Assembly: GCF_000720635.1 (NCBI RefSeq) | Contig: NZ_JOCF01000001.1 | Span: 62,001-126,000, forward strand | Direction: 5' to 3' | DNA length: 64,000 nt | Source of the DNA: Streptomyces sp. NRRL WC-3742 | GTDB taxonomy: Bacteria; Actinomycetota; Actinomycetes; Streptomycetales; Streptomycetaceae | Shown: piece by piece, positions 8,572 to 18,049 of the stretch | How the letters are laid out: every line of letters begins with the position of its first letter | Position numbering within the stretch: the stretch's first letter is position 1 | The notes under the pieces: generated by a model | The model's input: only the letters and a program-made list of their open reading frames with translations | The model's database searches: none | What the model was told of the DNA's origin: nothing | Translations under genes and position numbers: made by a program

Positions 8572-9411
8572 CTACGCCAAGGGGTCCGGAGCTGCGGTGA
8601 TGCCCAGCTTGGCGAGCTCCGCCCGGCCTCCGTCGAAGGCGGTCAGGACCAGCGGGCCCTCCTCCGTCACGGCCACCGAGTGCTCCCAGTGCGAGGCCCA
8701 GGTGCCGTCGTTGGTGACGACCGTCCAGTCGTCCTCCAGCACGGTGGTGTGCGGGGTGCCGAGCGAGACCATCGGCTCGATCGCCAGCACGGTGCCGGGG
8801 ACGAGCTTGGGGCCCTTGCCGCGGCCGCGCTCCACGTAGTTCAGCACGTGCGGCTCCATGTGCATCGCGGTGCCGATGCCGTGGCCGCCGTAGCCCTCCG
8901 TGATGCCCCACTTGCCCTTGGGCGGCAGCGGCTGGCGGCGGATGTAGCCCTCGATCGCCTTGGAGACGTCGACCAGGCGGTTGTTCTTCTTCATCTGGGC
9001 GATGCCGGCCCACATCGAGCCCTCGGTCACCCGGCTCAGCATCTCGACCTCGGGGCGGACCTCGCCGACCGCGACGGTGATCGCCGCGTCGCCGTGCCAG
9101 CCGTCCAGGATCGCGCCGCAGTCGATCGAGATGACGTCGCCCTCCTGGAGCACCCGCTCCCCCGGGATGCCGTGGACGACCTCGTTGTTCACCGAGGCGC
9201 AGATCACGCCCGGGAACCAGAGCCCGCCGTGGTGCGCCCGGAAGTTCGAGGTCGCGCCGTGGTCCGTGATCACCTTGTCGGCGATGTCGTTGAGCTCCTG
9301 GGTCGTCACCCCCGGAGCGACGGCCTCCCGGCACGCCTTGAGGGCCTCGGCGACGACCAGCCCGGCCGCTCGCATCTTCGCGATCTGGTCGGGGGTCTTG
9401 ATCTCCACCAT
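8572..9411 (-). CDS. map: Methionine aminopeptidase, type I
   Basis: This metalloenzyme removes the initiator methionine from nascent proteins. The 279-residue product has the pita-bread fold motifs with the metal ligands: the Asp pair in SIDCGAILDGWHGDAAI, His in GGHGIGTAMHMEPHV, Glu in AIEPM and Glu in VTEEGPLVLT. The start is ATG 9411 (MVEIKTPDQIAKMRAAG), which matches the usual actinobacterial N-terminus. A start 42 bases upstream is possible but adds a poorly conserved leader. It lies 109 bases after adk with a large hairpin between, and is followed by a strong terminator. Confidence 0.95.
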   Translation of the reverse strand: MVEIKTPDQIAKMRAAGLVVAEALKACREAVAPGVTTQELNDIADKVITDHGATSNFRAHHGGLWFPGVICASVNNEVVHGIPGERVLQEGDVISIDCGAILDGWHGDAAITVAVGEVRPEVEMLSRVTEGSMWAGIAQMKKNNRLVDVSKAIEGYIRRQPLPPKGKWGITEGYGGHGIGTAMHMEPHVLNYVERGRGKGPKLVPGTVLAIEPMVSLGTPHTTVLEDDWTVVTNDGTWASHWEHSVAVTEEGPLVLTAFDGGRAELAKLGITAAPDPLA

Positions 9412-9462
9412 CTGGTCACGCCTTCCACGTTCCGTTTTGCCACTGTCTACCACCGTACGACG

Positions 9463-9507
9463 CCGTACGGCCGCGCTGCCCCGGGAGCGGGGAGCGCGGC
9501 CGTACGG
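9463..9507 (-). terminator. Long hairpin between adk and map
   Basis: Perfect 15-bp arms (9463-9477 and 9493-9507) enclose a loop that can form a further CCCCG/CGGGG stem. No U-run follows on the minus strand. It may partly terminate secY-adk transcription or stabilise the upstream mRNA. Confidence 0.6.
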
Positions 9508-9520
9508 GTACGCCGGAAAC

Positions 9521-10174
9521 TCAGTTGTCCTGCTTCAGCGCCTCGATCGCACGCGAGGTGACCTCGTCCACCTTGCCGAGGGCCGAGATCGTCGCCACCA
9601 GGCCCTGCTGGACGTAGTAGTCGATGATCGGCTCGGTCTCCGTGTGGTAGACCTCCAGGCGCGTGCGCACCTTGTCCTCGGTGTCGTCCGAGCGCTGGTA
9701 CAGCTCGCCGCCGCACTCGTCGCAGACGCCCTCGACCTTCGGCGGGTTGTAGTCCACGTGGTACACGTGGCCCCCGTCGTTGCGGCACAGCCGGCGACCG
9801 GCGATGCGGCGCACGACCTCGTCCTCGGGGACCTCCAGGTCCAGCACGCCGTCCAGCTGGATGCCCTGCTCGGCGAGGAACTCGTCCAGCGCCTTGGCCT
9901 GGCCCAGGTTGCGGGGGAAGCCGTCGAGCAGGAAGCCGCCCTCGGCGTCCGCCTGGAGCATGCGGTCCTTGGCCATCCCGATGGTGACCTCATCCGGCAC
10001 CAGGCGACCCGCGTCCATGTAGCTCTTGGCCTCGAGCCCCAGCGGGGTGCCCTGACCGATGTTGGCGCGGAACAGGTCTCCGGTGGAGATGTGGGGAATG
10101 GACAGGGTCTTGGCGAGCAGGTGCGCCTGAGTACCCTTCCCGGCCCCGGGAGGACCAACGAGGACGATACGCAT
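9521..10174 (-). CDS. adk: Adenylate kinase
   Basis: Adenylate kinase interconverts ATP + AMP with 2 ADP. The 217-residue protein opens MRIVLVGPPGAGKGTQ, the P-loop at about residues 7-15. It has the AMP-binding segment PHISTGDLFRANI and GFPRNLGQAKALDEF. The long LID domain carries a cysteine and a CDEC pair, which suggests a zinc-stabilised LID. The ATG overlaps the secY stop (ATGA, 10172-10176), so the two are probably translationally coupled. The secY-adk-map order is standard. Confidence 0.98.
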   Translation of the reverse strand: MRIVLVGPPGAGKGTQAHLLAKTLSIPHISTGDLFRANIGQGTPLGLEAKSYMDAGRLVPDEVTIGMAKDRMLQADAEGGFLLDGFPRNLGQAKALDEFLAEQGIQLDGVLDLEVPEDEVVRRIAGRRLCRNDGGHVYHVDYNPPKVEGVCDECGGELYQRSDDTEDKVRTRLEVYHTETEPIIDYYVQQGLVATISALGKVDEVTSRAIEALKQDN

Positions 10175-11484
10175 CAGCGGAGGAACCCTTCGTAATTGCG
10201 CTGCTGGAGCTGGCTCTCGATCTGCTTCACAGTTTCGAGTCCGACGCCGACGACGATGAGCACGCTGGTGCCGCCGAACGGGAAGTTGGTCTGCTGTCCG
10301 AAGGCGACCAGGGCGATCATCGGGATCAACGCGATCAGGCCCAGGTAGAGCGAACCCGGCCACGTGATTCGGGTCAGCACGTAGTTCAGGTACTCGGCCG
10401 TCGGGCGGCCGGCCCGGATGCCCGGGATGAACCCACCATACTTCTTCATATTGTCGGCAACTTCTTCGGGGTTGAAGGAGATGGCGACGTAGAAGAAGGC
10501 GAAGAAGACGATCAGCAGGAAGTACGTGGCCATGTAGATCGGGTGGTCGCCCTTGACGAAGTGGCGGCTGACCCACACGGCCCACCCGGACTGGCTGTTG
10601 GTCAGCTGGACCACCAGGGCCGGGATGTACAGCAGCGACGAGGCGAAGATGACCGGGATGACACCGGCCTGGTTCACCTTGAGCGGGATGTAGGTCGAGG
10701 TGCCGCCGAAGGCGCGGCGCCCGATCATGCGCTTCGCGTACTGCACCGGGATCCGGCGCTGTGCCTGCTCGACGAAGATGACGAGCATCACAACGATCAC
10801 GCCGACCGCGATGACCGAGAGGAACTCGACCCAGCCGCCGCCGATGGTGCCCGACTGCTTGATGTTCCACAGCGAGGACGGGAACTGCGCGGCGATCGAG
10901 GTGAAGATCAGCAGCGACATGCCGTTGCCGATGCCGCGGTCGGTGATCAGCTCACCGAGCCACATGATCACCGAGGTGCCGGCGGTCATCGTGATCACCA
11001 TGACGGCGATCCGGAAGACGCCCGTCTCCGGCACGATCTCGTTCGCCACCGGGCAGCCCGAGAACAGCGCGCCACTGGAGGCCGTCGCGACGATGCCGGT
11101 CCCCTGGAGGATGGCGAGCGCGATGGTCAGGTAGCGGGTGTACTGCGTGATCTTCGCCTGGCCGGCCTGCCCCTCCTTCTTCAGCGCCTCGAGCCGCGGG
11201 ATCACGACGGTGAGGAGCTGGAGGATGATGCTGGCCGTGATGTACGGCATGATGCCGAGCGCGAAGATCGTCAGCTGGAGCAGCGCGCCACCGCTGAACA
11301 GGTTGACGAGCCCGAACAGGCCGTTCTTCTTGGAGTCACTCACACAGACGTTGACCGCCTCGAAGTTGACTCCGGGGATCGGGATGTGCGAGCCCAGCCG
11401 GAACAGCACCATGATGCCCAGCGTGAACAGCAGCTTCTTGCGCAGGTCGGGCGTCTGGAACGCCCGCGCGAACGCACTGAGCAC
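10174..11484 (-). CDS. secY: Sec translocon channel subunit SecY
   Basis: SecY forms the protein-conducting channel of the Sec machinery in the cytoplasmic membrane. The 436-residue protein has ten predicted membrane helices, beginning at LLFTLGIMVLFRLGSHIPIPG. It contains SGGALLQLTIFALGIMPYIT and the cytoplasmic loop RRIPVQYAKRMIGRRAFGG, typical of SecY signature regions. The GTG start at 11484 begins MLSAFARAFQTPDLRKK. Upstream is a 330-base gap with the rplO terminator and a candidate promoter, so secY-adk-map may be a unit of its own. Confidence 0.98.
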   Translation of the reverse strand: MLSAFARAFQTPDLRKKLLFTLGIMVLFRLGSHIPIPGVNFEAVNVCVSDSKKNGLFGLVNLFSGGALLQLTIFALGIMPYITASIILQLLTVVIPRLEALKKEGQAGQAKITQYTRYLTIALAILQGTGIVATASSGALFSGCPVANEIVPETGVFRIAVMVITMTAGTSVIMWLGELITDRGIGNGMSLLIFTSIAAQFPSSLWNIKQSGTIGGGWVEFLSVIAVGVIVVMLVIFVEQAQRRIPVQYAKRMIGRRAFGGTSTYIPLKVNQAGVIPVIFASSLLYIPALVVQLTNSQSGWAVWVSRHFVKGDHPIYMATYFLLIVFFAFFYVAISFNPEEVADNMKKYGGFIPGIRAGRPTAEYLNYVLTRITWPGSLYLGLIALIPMIALVAFGQQTNFPFGGTSVLIVVGVGLETVKQIESQLQQRNYEGFLR

Positions 11485-11591
11485 GGTGCCTCCTGCGCCT
11501 CCCGCACGTCGTCGGCGGGAGGGTCGGTCCTGAATGGGGGGAGTTTGCGGTTCGGAGCTCCCGTACAGACGGCACAGGCGAGCCTACGCGC

Positions 11592-11620
11592 AGCCTACAA
11601 GGGAACTCCACGGACTCTAA
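11592..11620 (-). promoter_or_regulatory. Candidate secY-adk-map promoter
   Basis: On the minus strand TTAGAG (11615-11620) and TAGGCT (11592-11597) are 17 bases apart. TAGGCT fits the TAnnnT -10 pattern, and a second TAGGCT lies at 11581-11586. The site is in the 330-base gap upstream of secY, downstream of the rplO terminator, and would give a leader of about 100 bases. Apart from this and the hairpin at 11763-11792, I see nothing else in the gap. Confidence 0.4.
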
Positions 11621-11762
11621 CAGTGCGCAGCCACTCCGAAGAAGCGTGAGCCGGGACTCCCCCACTCACGGGGTACGGGATGCCCGGATTTGCCACACAA
11701 AAGAACGACGGCCGGAGCGGGCGGGTTTCCGGTCACCCGTGAACGGGCCGAGAACGCCGAGA

Positions 11763-11792
11763 GCCCCGCACCTCCCGGAGGAGGTGCGGGGC
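11763..11792 (-). terminator. Hairpin terminator after rplO
   Basis: Perfect 13-bp arms (11763-11775 and 11780-11792) with a 4-base loop lie 22 bases after the rplO stop. It separates the ribosomal part of the spc operon from secY-adk-map. Confidence 0.72.
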
Positions 11793-11814
11793 CCGAAGCC
11801 GGTTGTCAGCGGGC

Positions 11815-12267
11815 TCAGATGAGCTCGGTGACCGTACCGCCGGCGGCGGTGATCTTCTCGGCGGCCGAGCCGGAGACGGCGTCGACCGTCACCTGCAGGG
11901 CAACCGCGATGTCGCCGGTGCCGAGCACCTTGACGAGCGAGTTCTTGCGAACCGCGCCCTTGGCGACCAGGTCCTCGACGGTGACCTCTCCACCCTGCGG
12001 GTAGAGCTCGGCCAGCTTGTCGAGGTTGACGACCTGGAAGGTCACCTTGAAGGGGTTCTTGAAGCCCTTCAGCTTCGGCAGGCGCATGTGGAGGGGCATC
12101 TGGCCACCCTCGAAGCGCTGCGGAACCTGGTAGCGGGCCTTGGTGCCCTTGGTACCACGACCAGCGGTCTTACCCTTGGAGCCCTCACCACGACCGACAC
12201 GGATCTTGTCGGTCTTGGCACCAGGGGCGGGACGCAGGTTGTGGATCTTGATCGGGTTCTCGCCCAT
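11815..12267 (-). CDS. rplO: 50S ribosomal protein L15
   Basis: L15 is a late-assembly protein of the large subunit. The 150-residue product has the basic N-terminus with [20 protein letters not shown] and [13 protein letters not shown], then [18 protein letters not shown], and a globular C-terminal domain. It follows rpmD by 2 bases and is the last ribosomal gene before the spc-operon hairpin. Confidence 0.98.
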   Translation of the reverse strand: MGENPIKIHNLRPAPGAKTDKIRVGRGEGSKGKTAGRGTKGTKARYQVPQRFEGGQMPLHMRLPKLKGFKNPFKVTFQVVNLDKLAELYPQGGEVTVEDLVAKGAVRKNSLVKVLGTGDIAVALQVTVDAVSGSAAEKITAAGGTVTELI

Positions 12268-12269
12268 GA

Positions 12270-12452
12270 TCAGTCCACCTCCTCAACCGTCACCAGGTGA
12301 CGGACCGTGTGGGCCATCCCGCGGATCTCGGGACGGTCCTCCTTCACCACGACGTCGTGCATGCGCTTGAGACCAAGCGAACGCAGGGTGTCACGGTGGT
12401 TCTGCTTGCTGCCGATGTACGACTTGGTCTGCGTGATCTTCAGGCGAGCCAT
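12270..12452 (-). CDS. rpmD: 50S ribosomal protein L30
   Basis: L30 is a small (60 residues) large-subunit protein. It begins [20 protein letters not shown] and contains [18 protein letters not shown], the family core. Its ATG overlaps the rpsE stop in an ATGA (12450-12454), which indicates translational coupling. Length is normal. Confidence 0.98.
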   Translation of the reverse strand: MARLKITQTKSYIGSKQNHRDTLRSLGLKRMHDVVVKEDRPEIRGMAHTVRHLVTVEEVD

Positions 12453-13072
12453 CAGGCGCTCACCCCAGCAGCACGCGCCCGCAGCAGAGCGGCGGGGGCC
12501 ACGTCCTCCAGCGGCAGGCCACGACGAGCGGCGATCTCCTCGGGGCGCACGAGGCCCTTCAGAGCAGCCACGGTGGCGTGCACGATGTTGATCGCGTTGT
12601 CCGAGCCGAGCGACTTCGACAGGATGTCGTGGATGCCGGCGCACTCCAGGACGGCGCGCACCGGACCACCGGCGATAACACCGGTACCGGGGGCGGCGGG
12701 CTTCAGGAGCACGACGCCGGCGGCCTTCTCACCCTGGATGGGGTGCGGGATGGTGCCCTGGATACGGGGGACCTTGAAGAAGTTCTTCTTGGCCTCCTCA
12801 ACACCCTTGGCGATGGCGGCCGGAACCTCCTTCGCCTTCCCGTAACCGACACCCACGGTGCCATCGCCATCGCCCACCACGACCAGCGCGGTGAAGGAGA
12901 AACGACGACCACCCTTGACAACCTTGGCGACACGGTTGATCGCGACGACGCGCTCGACGTAAGCGGTCTTCTCGACGGCGGGGGCGTTGCCCCGGTCGTC
13001 ACGCTTACGGTCACGCCGCTCGCCACCGGTGCCGCCGCCGGCGCCGCTACCGCGGCGCTGGGGTCCAGCCAT
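12452..13072 (-). CDS. rpsE: 30S ribosomal protein S5
   Basis: S5 contributes to decoding accuracy at the mRNA entry side of the small subunit. The 206-residue protein has a glycine- and arginine-rich N-terminal extension of about 35 residues before the core ([20 protein letters not shown]). It then has [20 protein letters not shown], and the C-terminal segment ends with an Ala-rich tail. Extensions like this are common in actinobacterial S5. It lies 48 bases after rplR and overlaps rpmD. Confidence 0.97.
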   Translation of the reverse strand: MAGPQRRGSGAGGGTGGERRDRKRDDRGNAPAVEKTAYVERVVAINRVAKVVKGGRRFSFTALVVVGDGDGTVGVGYGKAKEVPAAIAKGVEEAKKNFFKVPRIQGTIPHPIQGEKAAGVVLLKPAAPGTGVIAGGPVRAVLECAGIHDILSKSLGSDNAINIVHATVAALKGLVRPEEIAARRGLPLEDVAPAALLRARAAGVSA

Positions 13073-13120
13073 TGGAATTACCTCTCTCGATTACGTCCGC
13101 CGACAGAGTCGACGAGCGGC

Positions 13121-13504
13121 TTAGAAGTCGAGCCCGGCCTCGCGGGCCGCGTCCGCCAGGGCGGCGATGCGGCCGGCGTACCGGTTGCCCGCGCGGTCGA
13201 AGACGACCGACTCGATGCCGGCGGCCTTGGCGCGCTCGGCGACCAGGCTCCCGACCTTCTTGGCCAGCTCGGTCTTGTCGCCCTCGGTGCCCTTGATGGA
13301 CACGTCGAGGGTGGACGCCGACGCCAGGGTGTGACCCTTGGCGTCGTCGATGACCTGGGCGACCATGTGACGGTTCGAACGCGTCACGACGAGGCGCGGA
13401 CGCACCTCGGTGCCGACGACGCGCTTGCGAACCCGGATCGCGCGGCGCTTGCGAGCGGCGCTCTTGTAGGCGTTGCCCTTGCCGATCTTGACAGAGACAC
13501 TCAT
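13121..13504 (-). CDS. rplR: 50S ribosomal protein L18
   Basis: L18 binds 5S rRNA in the central protuberance. The 127-residue protein starts [20 protein letters not shown], has [20 protein letters not shown] and ends with [14 protein letters not shown], the usual family end. It follows rplF by 3 bases. Confidence 0.98.
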   Translation of the reverse strand: MSVSVKIGKGNAYKSAARKRRAIRVRKRVVGTEVRPRLVVTRSNRHMVAQVIDDAKGHTLASASTLDVSIKGTEGDKTELAKKVGSLVAERAKAAGIESVVFDRAGNRYAGRIAALADAAREAGLDF

Positions 13505-13507
13505 CGC

Positions 13508-14047
13508 TTACTTACCACTCTTTCCGACCTTGCGGCGGATGACCTCGCCCGCGTACTTGACGCCCTTGGCCTTGTACGGGTCGGGCTTGCGCAGCTTGCG
13601 GATCTTCGCAGCGACCTCGCCGACCTTCTGCTTGTCGATGCCGTCCACGTGGAACTTGGTGGCCGACTCGACGACGAAGGAGATGCCCTCGGGGGCCTCG
13701 ACGAGGATCGGGTGGCTGTAGCCCAGCTGGAACTCCATGTCGGAGCCCTTCGCCAGAACTCGGTAGCCGACACCGCTGATCTCCAGCGACTTGCGGTAGC
13801 CCGCGGTCACGCCGGTGATCATGTTCGCCACCAGCGTGCGGGAAAGGCCGTGCAGGGCCTTCGACATACGCTCGTCGTTCGGGCGGGTGACGAACAGGGT
13901 GCCGTCCTCGCCCTTACCGATCTCGATCGGCGCGGCGACAACGTGGGTGAGCGAGCCCTTCGGGCCCTTCACCGAGACCGCCTGGCCATCGATGGTGACG
14001 TCCACGCCAGCGGGGACCTGGATGGGCAGCCGTCCAATGCGCGACAT
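13508..14047 (-). CDS. rplF: 50S ribosomal protein L6
   Basis: L6 lies near the factor-binding site of the large subunit. The 179-residue protein begins [19 protein letters not shown] and has two repeated L6 domains. The C-terminal domain carries [20 protein letters not shown], the L6 signature. It follows rpsH by 22 bases. Confidence 0.98.
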   Translation of the reverse strand: MSRIGRLPIQVPAGVDVTIDGQAVSVKGPKGSLTHVVAAPIEIGKGEDGTLFVTRPNDERMSKALHGLSRTLVANMITGVTAGYRKSLEISGVGYRVLAKGSDMEFQLGYSHPILVEAPEGISFVVESATKFHVDGIDKQKVGEVAAKIRKLRKPDPYKAKGVKYAGEVIRRKVGKSGK

Positions 14048-14069
14048 TGCTGTACCTCCGTTTCCCGAA

Positions 14070-14477
14070 TTACCAGACGTAGGCGAGAACTTCTCCGCCT
14101 ACGCCCTTCTTGGCGGCCTGCTTGTCGGTCAGGAGGCCGGAGGACGTGGAGATGATCGCCACGCCCAGGCCGCCGAGAACCTTCGGCAGGTTGGTGGACT
14201 TTGCGTAAACGCGCAGACCCGGCTTGCTGATGCGCTTGATGCCGGCGATGGAGCGCTCACGGTTGGGGCCGAACTTGAGCTCGATGGTCAGCTTCTTGCC
14301 GACCTCGCCCTCGACGGGCTCCTCAACCTTGTAGGAGGAGATGTAACCCTCCTGCTGCAGGATCTGGGCGACGTGCGCCTTGATCTTGCTGGCCGGCATC
14401 GCCACGGAATCGTGGTACGCCGAGTTCGCGTTACGCAGACGCGTGAGCATGTCTGCGATGGGGTCGGTCATGGTCAT
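14070..14477 (-). CDS. rpsH: 30S ribosomal protein S8
   Basis: S8 organises the central domain of 16S rRNA. The 135-residue product starts [20 protein letters not shown] and has [20 protein letters not shown] and [20 protein letters not shown] near the C-terminus, which hold the rRNA-contact residues. ATG 14477 is chosen because it gives the usual actinobacterial N-terminus. Upstream is an unusually long 266-base gap to rpsZ that is rich in inverted repeats. Confidence 0.97.
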   Translation of the reverse strand: MTMTDPIADMLTRLRNANSAYHDSVAMPASKIKAHVAQILQQEGYISSYKVEEPVEGEVGKKLTIELKFGPNRERSIAGIKRISKPGLRVYAKSTNLPKVLGGLGVAIISTSSGLLTDKQAAKKGVGGEVLAYVW

Positions 14478-14515
14478 GATGGCCTCAGGCCTCTCTCGCC
14501 GTGGTTTCTCCGCGC

Positions 14516-14572
14516 CAGGTCCCCCCGCCGCACTCCGAGGAGTGCGGCAGGGGCACAGACGCAGGGGACCTG
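14516..14572 (-). other. Structured leader between rpsZ and rpsH
   Basis: In the 266-base gap between these genes, outer arms 14516-14524 and 14564-14572 (CAGGTCCCC with GGGGACCTG) enclose an inner 9-bp hairpin at 14527-14548. A further 6-bp hairpin is near 14596-14612. No ORF with ribosomal or other family similarity was seen. The structure could be a partial terminator or a translational control element for rpsH; this is inference. Confidence 0.45.
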
Positions 14573-14743
14573 CGGCGTCGTAAGACTGGGTGCGAGCCCT
14601 CTCTTGGAGGGCCACTGGCGTCCATGGGGAAGCCGTGGCAGGGGGCCCGACCCCACTACCTTACGGGAATCCGTACGGCAGCCCAAAAATGGGCCCTGTG
14701 GGATCGGGCACCTCTGCGTCGCTGGTGTGCCTAGAACCTGGGA

Positions 14744-14929
14744 TTACCAGGAGCTCTTGGTCACGCCCGGCAGCTCGCCGCGGTGCGCCATCTCACGGAG
14801 GCACACACGGCACAGGCCGAACTTGCGGTACACCGAGTGCGGACGACCGCAGCGCTGGCACCGGGTGTAGGCCCGGACGCCGAACTTCGGCTTCCTCTCG
14901 GCCTTCGCGATGAGGGACTTCTTCGCCAT
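14744..14929 (-). CDS. rpsZ: 30S ribosomal protein S14, zinc-binding type Z
   Basis: S14 completes the head of the small subunit. The 61-residue short form has both CxxC pairs (RCQRCG and LCRVCL) of the zinc-dependent type, and ends [11 protein letters not shown]. It follows rplE by 4 bases, within the normal spc order. Confidence 0.97.
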   Translation of the reverse strand: MAKKSLIAKAERKPKFGVRAYTRCQRCGRPHSVYRKFGLCRVCLREMAHRGELPGVTKSSW

Positions 14930-14933
14930 TGGC

Positions 14934-15503
14934 TCACGCCTCCTTGAACGGGAAGCCCAGAGCGCGCAGGAGCGCCCGGCCCTCGTCGTCGGTCTGAGCG
15001 GTGGTCACGACGGTGATGTCCATACCGCGCTGACGGTCGACCTTGTCCTGGTCGATCTCGTGGAACATAACCTGCTCGGTCAGACCGAAGGTGTAGTTGC
15101 CACGGCCGTCGAACTGCTTCGGGGAGAGGCCACGGAAGTCACGGATACGCGGCAGAGCCAGCGACACCAGACGGTCCAGGAACTCCCACATGCGGTCACC
15201 ACGGAGGGTGACGTGGGTGCCGATCGGCTGGCCCTCGCGCAGCTTGAACTGCGCGATGGACTTACGAGCCTTGGTCACGGCCGGCTTCTGACCGGTGATC
15301 GCGGTCAGGTCGCGGATCGCGCCCTCGATCAGCTTGCTGTCACGGGCGGCCTCGCCGACACCCATGTTGACGACGACCTTGACCAGGCCGGGCGTCAGCA
15401 TGACGTTCTCGTACGAGAACTGCTCCTGCAGCTGACCCTTGATCTCGGAGTTGTAACGCTCCTTGAGACGGGGGGTCACCTTCTCAACAGACGTCTCAGA
15501 CAT
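14934..15503 (-). CDS. rplE: 50S ribosomal protein L5
   Basis: L5 binds 5S rRNA and contacts P-site tRNA. The 189-residue protein has [39 protein letters not shown] and [40 protein letters not shown] follows in the C-terminal half. The ATG overlaps the rplX stop (ATGA, 15501-15505). Confidence 0.98.
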   Translation of the reverse strand: MSETSVEKVTPRLKERYNSEIKGQLQEQFSYENVMLTPGLVKVVVNMGVGEAARDSKLIEGAIRDLTAITGQKPAVTKARKSIAQFKLREGQPIGTHVTLRGDRMWEFLDRLVSLALPRIRDFRGLSPKQFDGRGNYTFGLTEQVMFHEIDQDKVDRQRGMDITVVTTAQTDDEGRALLRALGFPFKEA

Positions 15504-15826
15504 CAGATGTCCTCACCGGTTCGCTTGGCAACGCGGATCTTGTTGCCCTCGTCGTCGAAGCGGTAACCAACGCGGGTGACGACCTTCTTGCCGTCCTTCT
15601 CCACGACCAGCTGGACGTTGGAGACGTGCACGGGAGCCTCGACGGTGACAATGCCACCCTGGGTGCCCGGGCCCGGCTTGGTGTGCTTCTTGACCCGGTT
15701 GACACCCTCGACCAGGACCTTGTTCTCAGCCGGCATGGCCTGGATGACCTTGCCCTGCTTGCCCTTGTCCTTGCCGGTGATGACCTGGACCAGGTCACCC
15801 TTCTTGATCTTCATGCTGTTCGCCAT
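15503..15826 (-). CDS. rplX: 50S ribosomal protein L24
   Basis: L24 initiates large-subunit assembly. The 107-residue protein has the KOW motif near its start ([20 protein letters not shown]), then [20 protein letters not shown], and ends with the [20 protein letters not shown] segment. It follows rplN by 3 bases and overlaps rplE. Confidence 0.98.
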   Translation of the reverse strand: MANSMKIKKGDLVQVITGKDKGKQGKVIQAMPAENKVLVEGVNRVKKHTKPGPGTQGGIVTVEAPVHVSNVQLVVEKDGKKVVTRVGYRFDDEGNKIRVAKRTGEDI

Positions 15827-15829
15827 GGG

Positions 15830-16201
15830 TTAGAGCACCTCCGGCGCCAGCGAGATGATCTTCATGAACTTCTTGTCGCGCAGCTCGCGGCCCACCGGGC
15901 CGAAGATGCGGGTACCACGGGGGTCACCCTCGGTGTTCTTGAGGACGACGGCGGCGTTCTCGTCGAACCGGATGTACGAACCGTCGGGACGACGGCGCGA
16001 CTTCACGGTACGGACGACGACGCACTTGACGACGTCACCCTTCTTCACCGAACCGCCGGGGATCGCGTCCTTGACGGTGGCGACGATGACGTCCCCGATA
16101 CCGGCGTAGCGGCGACCGGAGCCACCGAGAACGCGGATGCAAAGGATTTCCTTCGCGCCCGTGTTGTCGGCGACGCGCAGTCGCGACTCCTGCTGGATCA
16201 C
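15830..16201 (-). CDS. rplN: 50S ribosomal protein L14
   Basis: L14 lies at the intersubunit face near the factor site. The 123-residue protein begins [18 protein letters not shown] and contains [34 protein letters not shown] and [20 protein letters not shown]. The start is GTG 16201. The 102-base gap to rpsQ is the usual break between the S10 and spc operons; I could not identify a convincing promoter in it. Confidence 0.98.
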   Translation of the reverse strand: MIQQESRLRVADNTGAKEILCIRVLGGSGRRYAGIGDVIVATVKDAIPGGSVKKGDVVKCVVVRTVKSRRRPDGSYIRFDENAAVVLKNTEGDPRGTRIFGPVGRELRDKKFMKIISLAPEVL

Positions 16202-16303
16202 AGCTTTCTCCTGATCGTCAACGAGAGCTGACGGGCCGGCCGCTGCTCACACCGGCGCTCACAGGGAGCCCGGTGCACATACGGCCGTACCGCATCAACT
16301 TCG

Positions 16304-16576
16304 TTACTTGGCCTTCTCGAGGATCTCGACGACGCGCCAGCGCTTCGTCGCGGACAGCGGCCGGGTCTCCATGAGGAGGACACGGTCGCCGACACCGCAC
16401 GCGTTCTGCTCGTCGTGCGCCTTCAGCTTGTTGGTACGGCGGATGACCTTGCCGTACAGCGCGTGCTTGACGCGGTCCTCGACGGCGACGACGACGGTCT
16501 TGTCCATCTTGTCGCTGACGACGAGACCCTCACGGGTCTTGCGGAAACCGCGCGTCTCGTTGGTGTTCTCAGTCAT
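16304..16576 (-). CDS. rpsQ: 30S ribosomal protein S17
   Basis: S17 binds the 5' domain of 16S rRNA. The 90-residue OB-fold protein has [20 protein letters not shown] and [20 protein letters not shown]. The ATG overlaps the rpmC stop (16576), so it is likely coupled. It is the last gene of the S10 group. Confidence 0.98.
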   Translation of the reverse strand: MTENTNETRGFRKTREGLVVSDKMDKTVVVAVEDRVKHALYGKVIRRTNKLKAHDEQNACGVGDRVLLMETRPLSATKRWRVVEILEKAK

Positions 16577-16800
16577 CAGGCGTTCTCCACCGTCTCGATG
16601 CCCAGCTCGCGCTCGCGCATCAGGGTGTAGATCCGCGCGATGTCCTTACGGACCAGCTTGAGCCGGCCGTGGTTGTCGAGCTGCCCGGTCGCCGCCTGGA
16701 AGCGGAGGTTGAACAGCTCCTCCTTGGCCTCGCGAAGCTTGGCAACGAGGGCCTCGTTGTCCAGCTGACGAAGCTCAGCAGCCTTGGTAGCGGCCGACAT
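16576..16800 (-). CDS. rpmC: 50S ribosomal protein L29
   Basis: L29 sits at the exit tunnel near the trigger-factor docking site. The 74-residue helical protein has [20 protein letters not shown], then [20 protein letters not shown]. It overlaps both neighbours by ATGA-type junctions (rplP at 16800, rpsQ at 16576). Confidence 0.98.
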   Translation of the reverse strand: MSAATKAAELRQLDNEALVAKLREAKEELFNLRFQAATGQLDNHGRLKLVRKDIARIYTLMRERELGIETVENA

Positions 16801-17219
16801 CAGCTTTCACCGTCCTCGCGCCGGACGATCCGGCACTTCATCGGAAGCTTGTGCGCGGCACGCGTGAGCGCCTCGCGCGCAGTCTTCTCGTTCGGGTACG
16901 ACAGCTCGAACATGACCCGACCCGGGTGCACGTTCGCGATCCACCACTCCGGCGAACCCTTACCGGAACCCATGCGGGTCTCGGCCGGCTTCTTGGTGAG
17001 CGGGCGGTCCGGGTAGATGTTGATCCAGACCTTGCCGCCACGACGGATGTGACGGGTGATCGCGATACGAGCGGACTCGATCTGTCGGTTCGTCACGTAG
17101 GCCGGGGTCACGGCCTGGATGCCGTACTGGCCGAACGCCAGCTCGGTGCCACCCTTCGCAGCGCCGCGGCGCTTCGGGTGGTGCTGCTTGCGGTGCTTGA
17201 CCCTGCGGGGGATCAGCAT
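16800..17219 (-). CDS. rplP: 50S ribosomal protein L16
   Basis: L16 positions A-site tRNA on the large subunit. The 139-residue product starts [19 protein letters not shown] and contains [39 protein letters not shown] and [14 protein letters not shown]. It follows rpsC by 5 bases and overlaps rpmC. Confidence 0.98.
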   Translation of the reverse strand: MLIPRRVKHRKQHHPKRRGAAKGGTELAFGQYGIQAVTPAYVTNRQIESARIAITRHIRRGGKVWINIYPDRPLTKKPAETRMGSGKGSPEWWIANVHPGRVMFELSYPNEKTAREALTRAAHKLPMKCRIVRREDGES

Positions 17220-17224
17220 TGGGG

Positions 17225-18049
17225 TCAGGCCTCCGTTCCGGTGTTCTCGGCAGCCGGAGCCTCGACGGCAGCCGGGGCCTGAGCCTCGGCAGCGGCGGGA
17301 CGACGGCCACGGCCACCGCGCTCGCCACCACGGCGCTCGCCACCGCGGGCGGGACGACCACCCTCGGGACGGGCCGGGCGGTTACCCGAGCGGGCAGCGG
17401 CGTTCTCAGCGCGGACCTCGGCGATGTTCTTGACGTCGCCCTTGTAGATCCAGACCTTCACACCGATGCGGCCGAAGGTCGTCTTGGCCTCGAAGAAGCC
17501 GTAGTCGACGTTCGCGCGGAGGGTGTGCAGCGGCACACGGCCCTCGCGGTAGAACTCCGAACGGCTCATCTCGGCGCCGCCGAGACGACCGGAGCACTGG
17601 ACCTTGATGCCCTTGGCGCCGGACTTCATGGTGCCCTGCATCGACTTGCGCATGGCACGGCGGAAGGACACGCGGGAGGACAGCTGCTCCGCGACGCCCT
17701 GAGCCACGAGCTGGGCGTCCAGCTCGGGGTTCTTGACCTCGAGGATGTTCAGCTGGACCTGCTTGCCGGTCAGCTTCTCCAGGTTGCCCCGGATCTTGTC
17801 GGCCTCCGCGCCGCGGCGACCGATGACGATGCCCGGACGAGCGGTGTGGATGTCGACGCGGACGCGGTCGCGGGTGCGCTCGATCTCGACCTTGGAGATG
17901 CCGGCGCGCTCCATGCCCTTCGTCATCATGCGACGAATGGCAACGTCTTCCTTGACGTAGTCCTTGTACAGCTTGTCGGCGTACCAGCGGGACTTGAAGT
18001 CCGTGCTGATGCCGAGCCGGAACCCGTGCGGGTTAACCTTCTGGCCCAT
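17225..18049 (-). CDS. rpsC: 30S ribosomal protein S3
   Basis: S3 lines the mRNA entry channel. The 274-residue protein has an N-terminal [14 protein letters not shown], a KH domain with [19 protein letters not shown], and the C-terminal S3 domain with [20 protein letters not shown]. After about residue 215 comes a tail rich in Gly, Arg, Ala and Pro ending with ENTGTEA; such tails are frequent in actinobacteria. The start codon overlaps the rplV stop by one base (TAATG). Confidence 0.98.
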   Translation of the reverse strand: MGQKVNPHGFRLGISTDFKSRWYADKLYKDYVKEDVAIRRMMTKGMERAGISKVEIERTRDRVRVDIHTARPGIVIGRRGAEADKIRGNLEKLTGKQVQLNILEVKNPELDAQLVAQGVAEQLSSRVSFRRAMRKSMQGTMKSGAKGIKVQCSGRLGGAEMSRSEFYREGRVPLHTLRANVDYGFFEAKTTFGRIGVKVWIYKGDVKNIAEVRAENAAARSGNRPARPEGGRPARGGERRGGERGGRGRRPAAAEAQAPAAVEAPAAENTGTEA

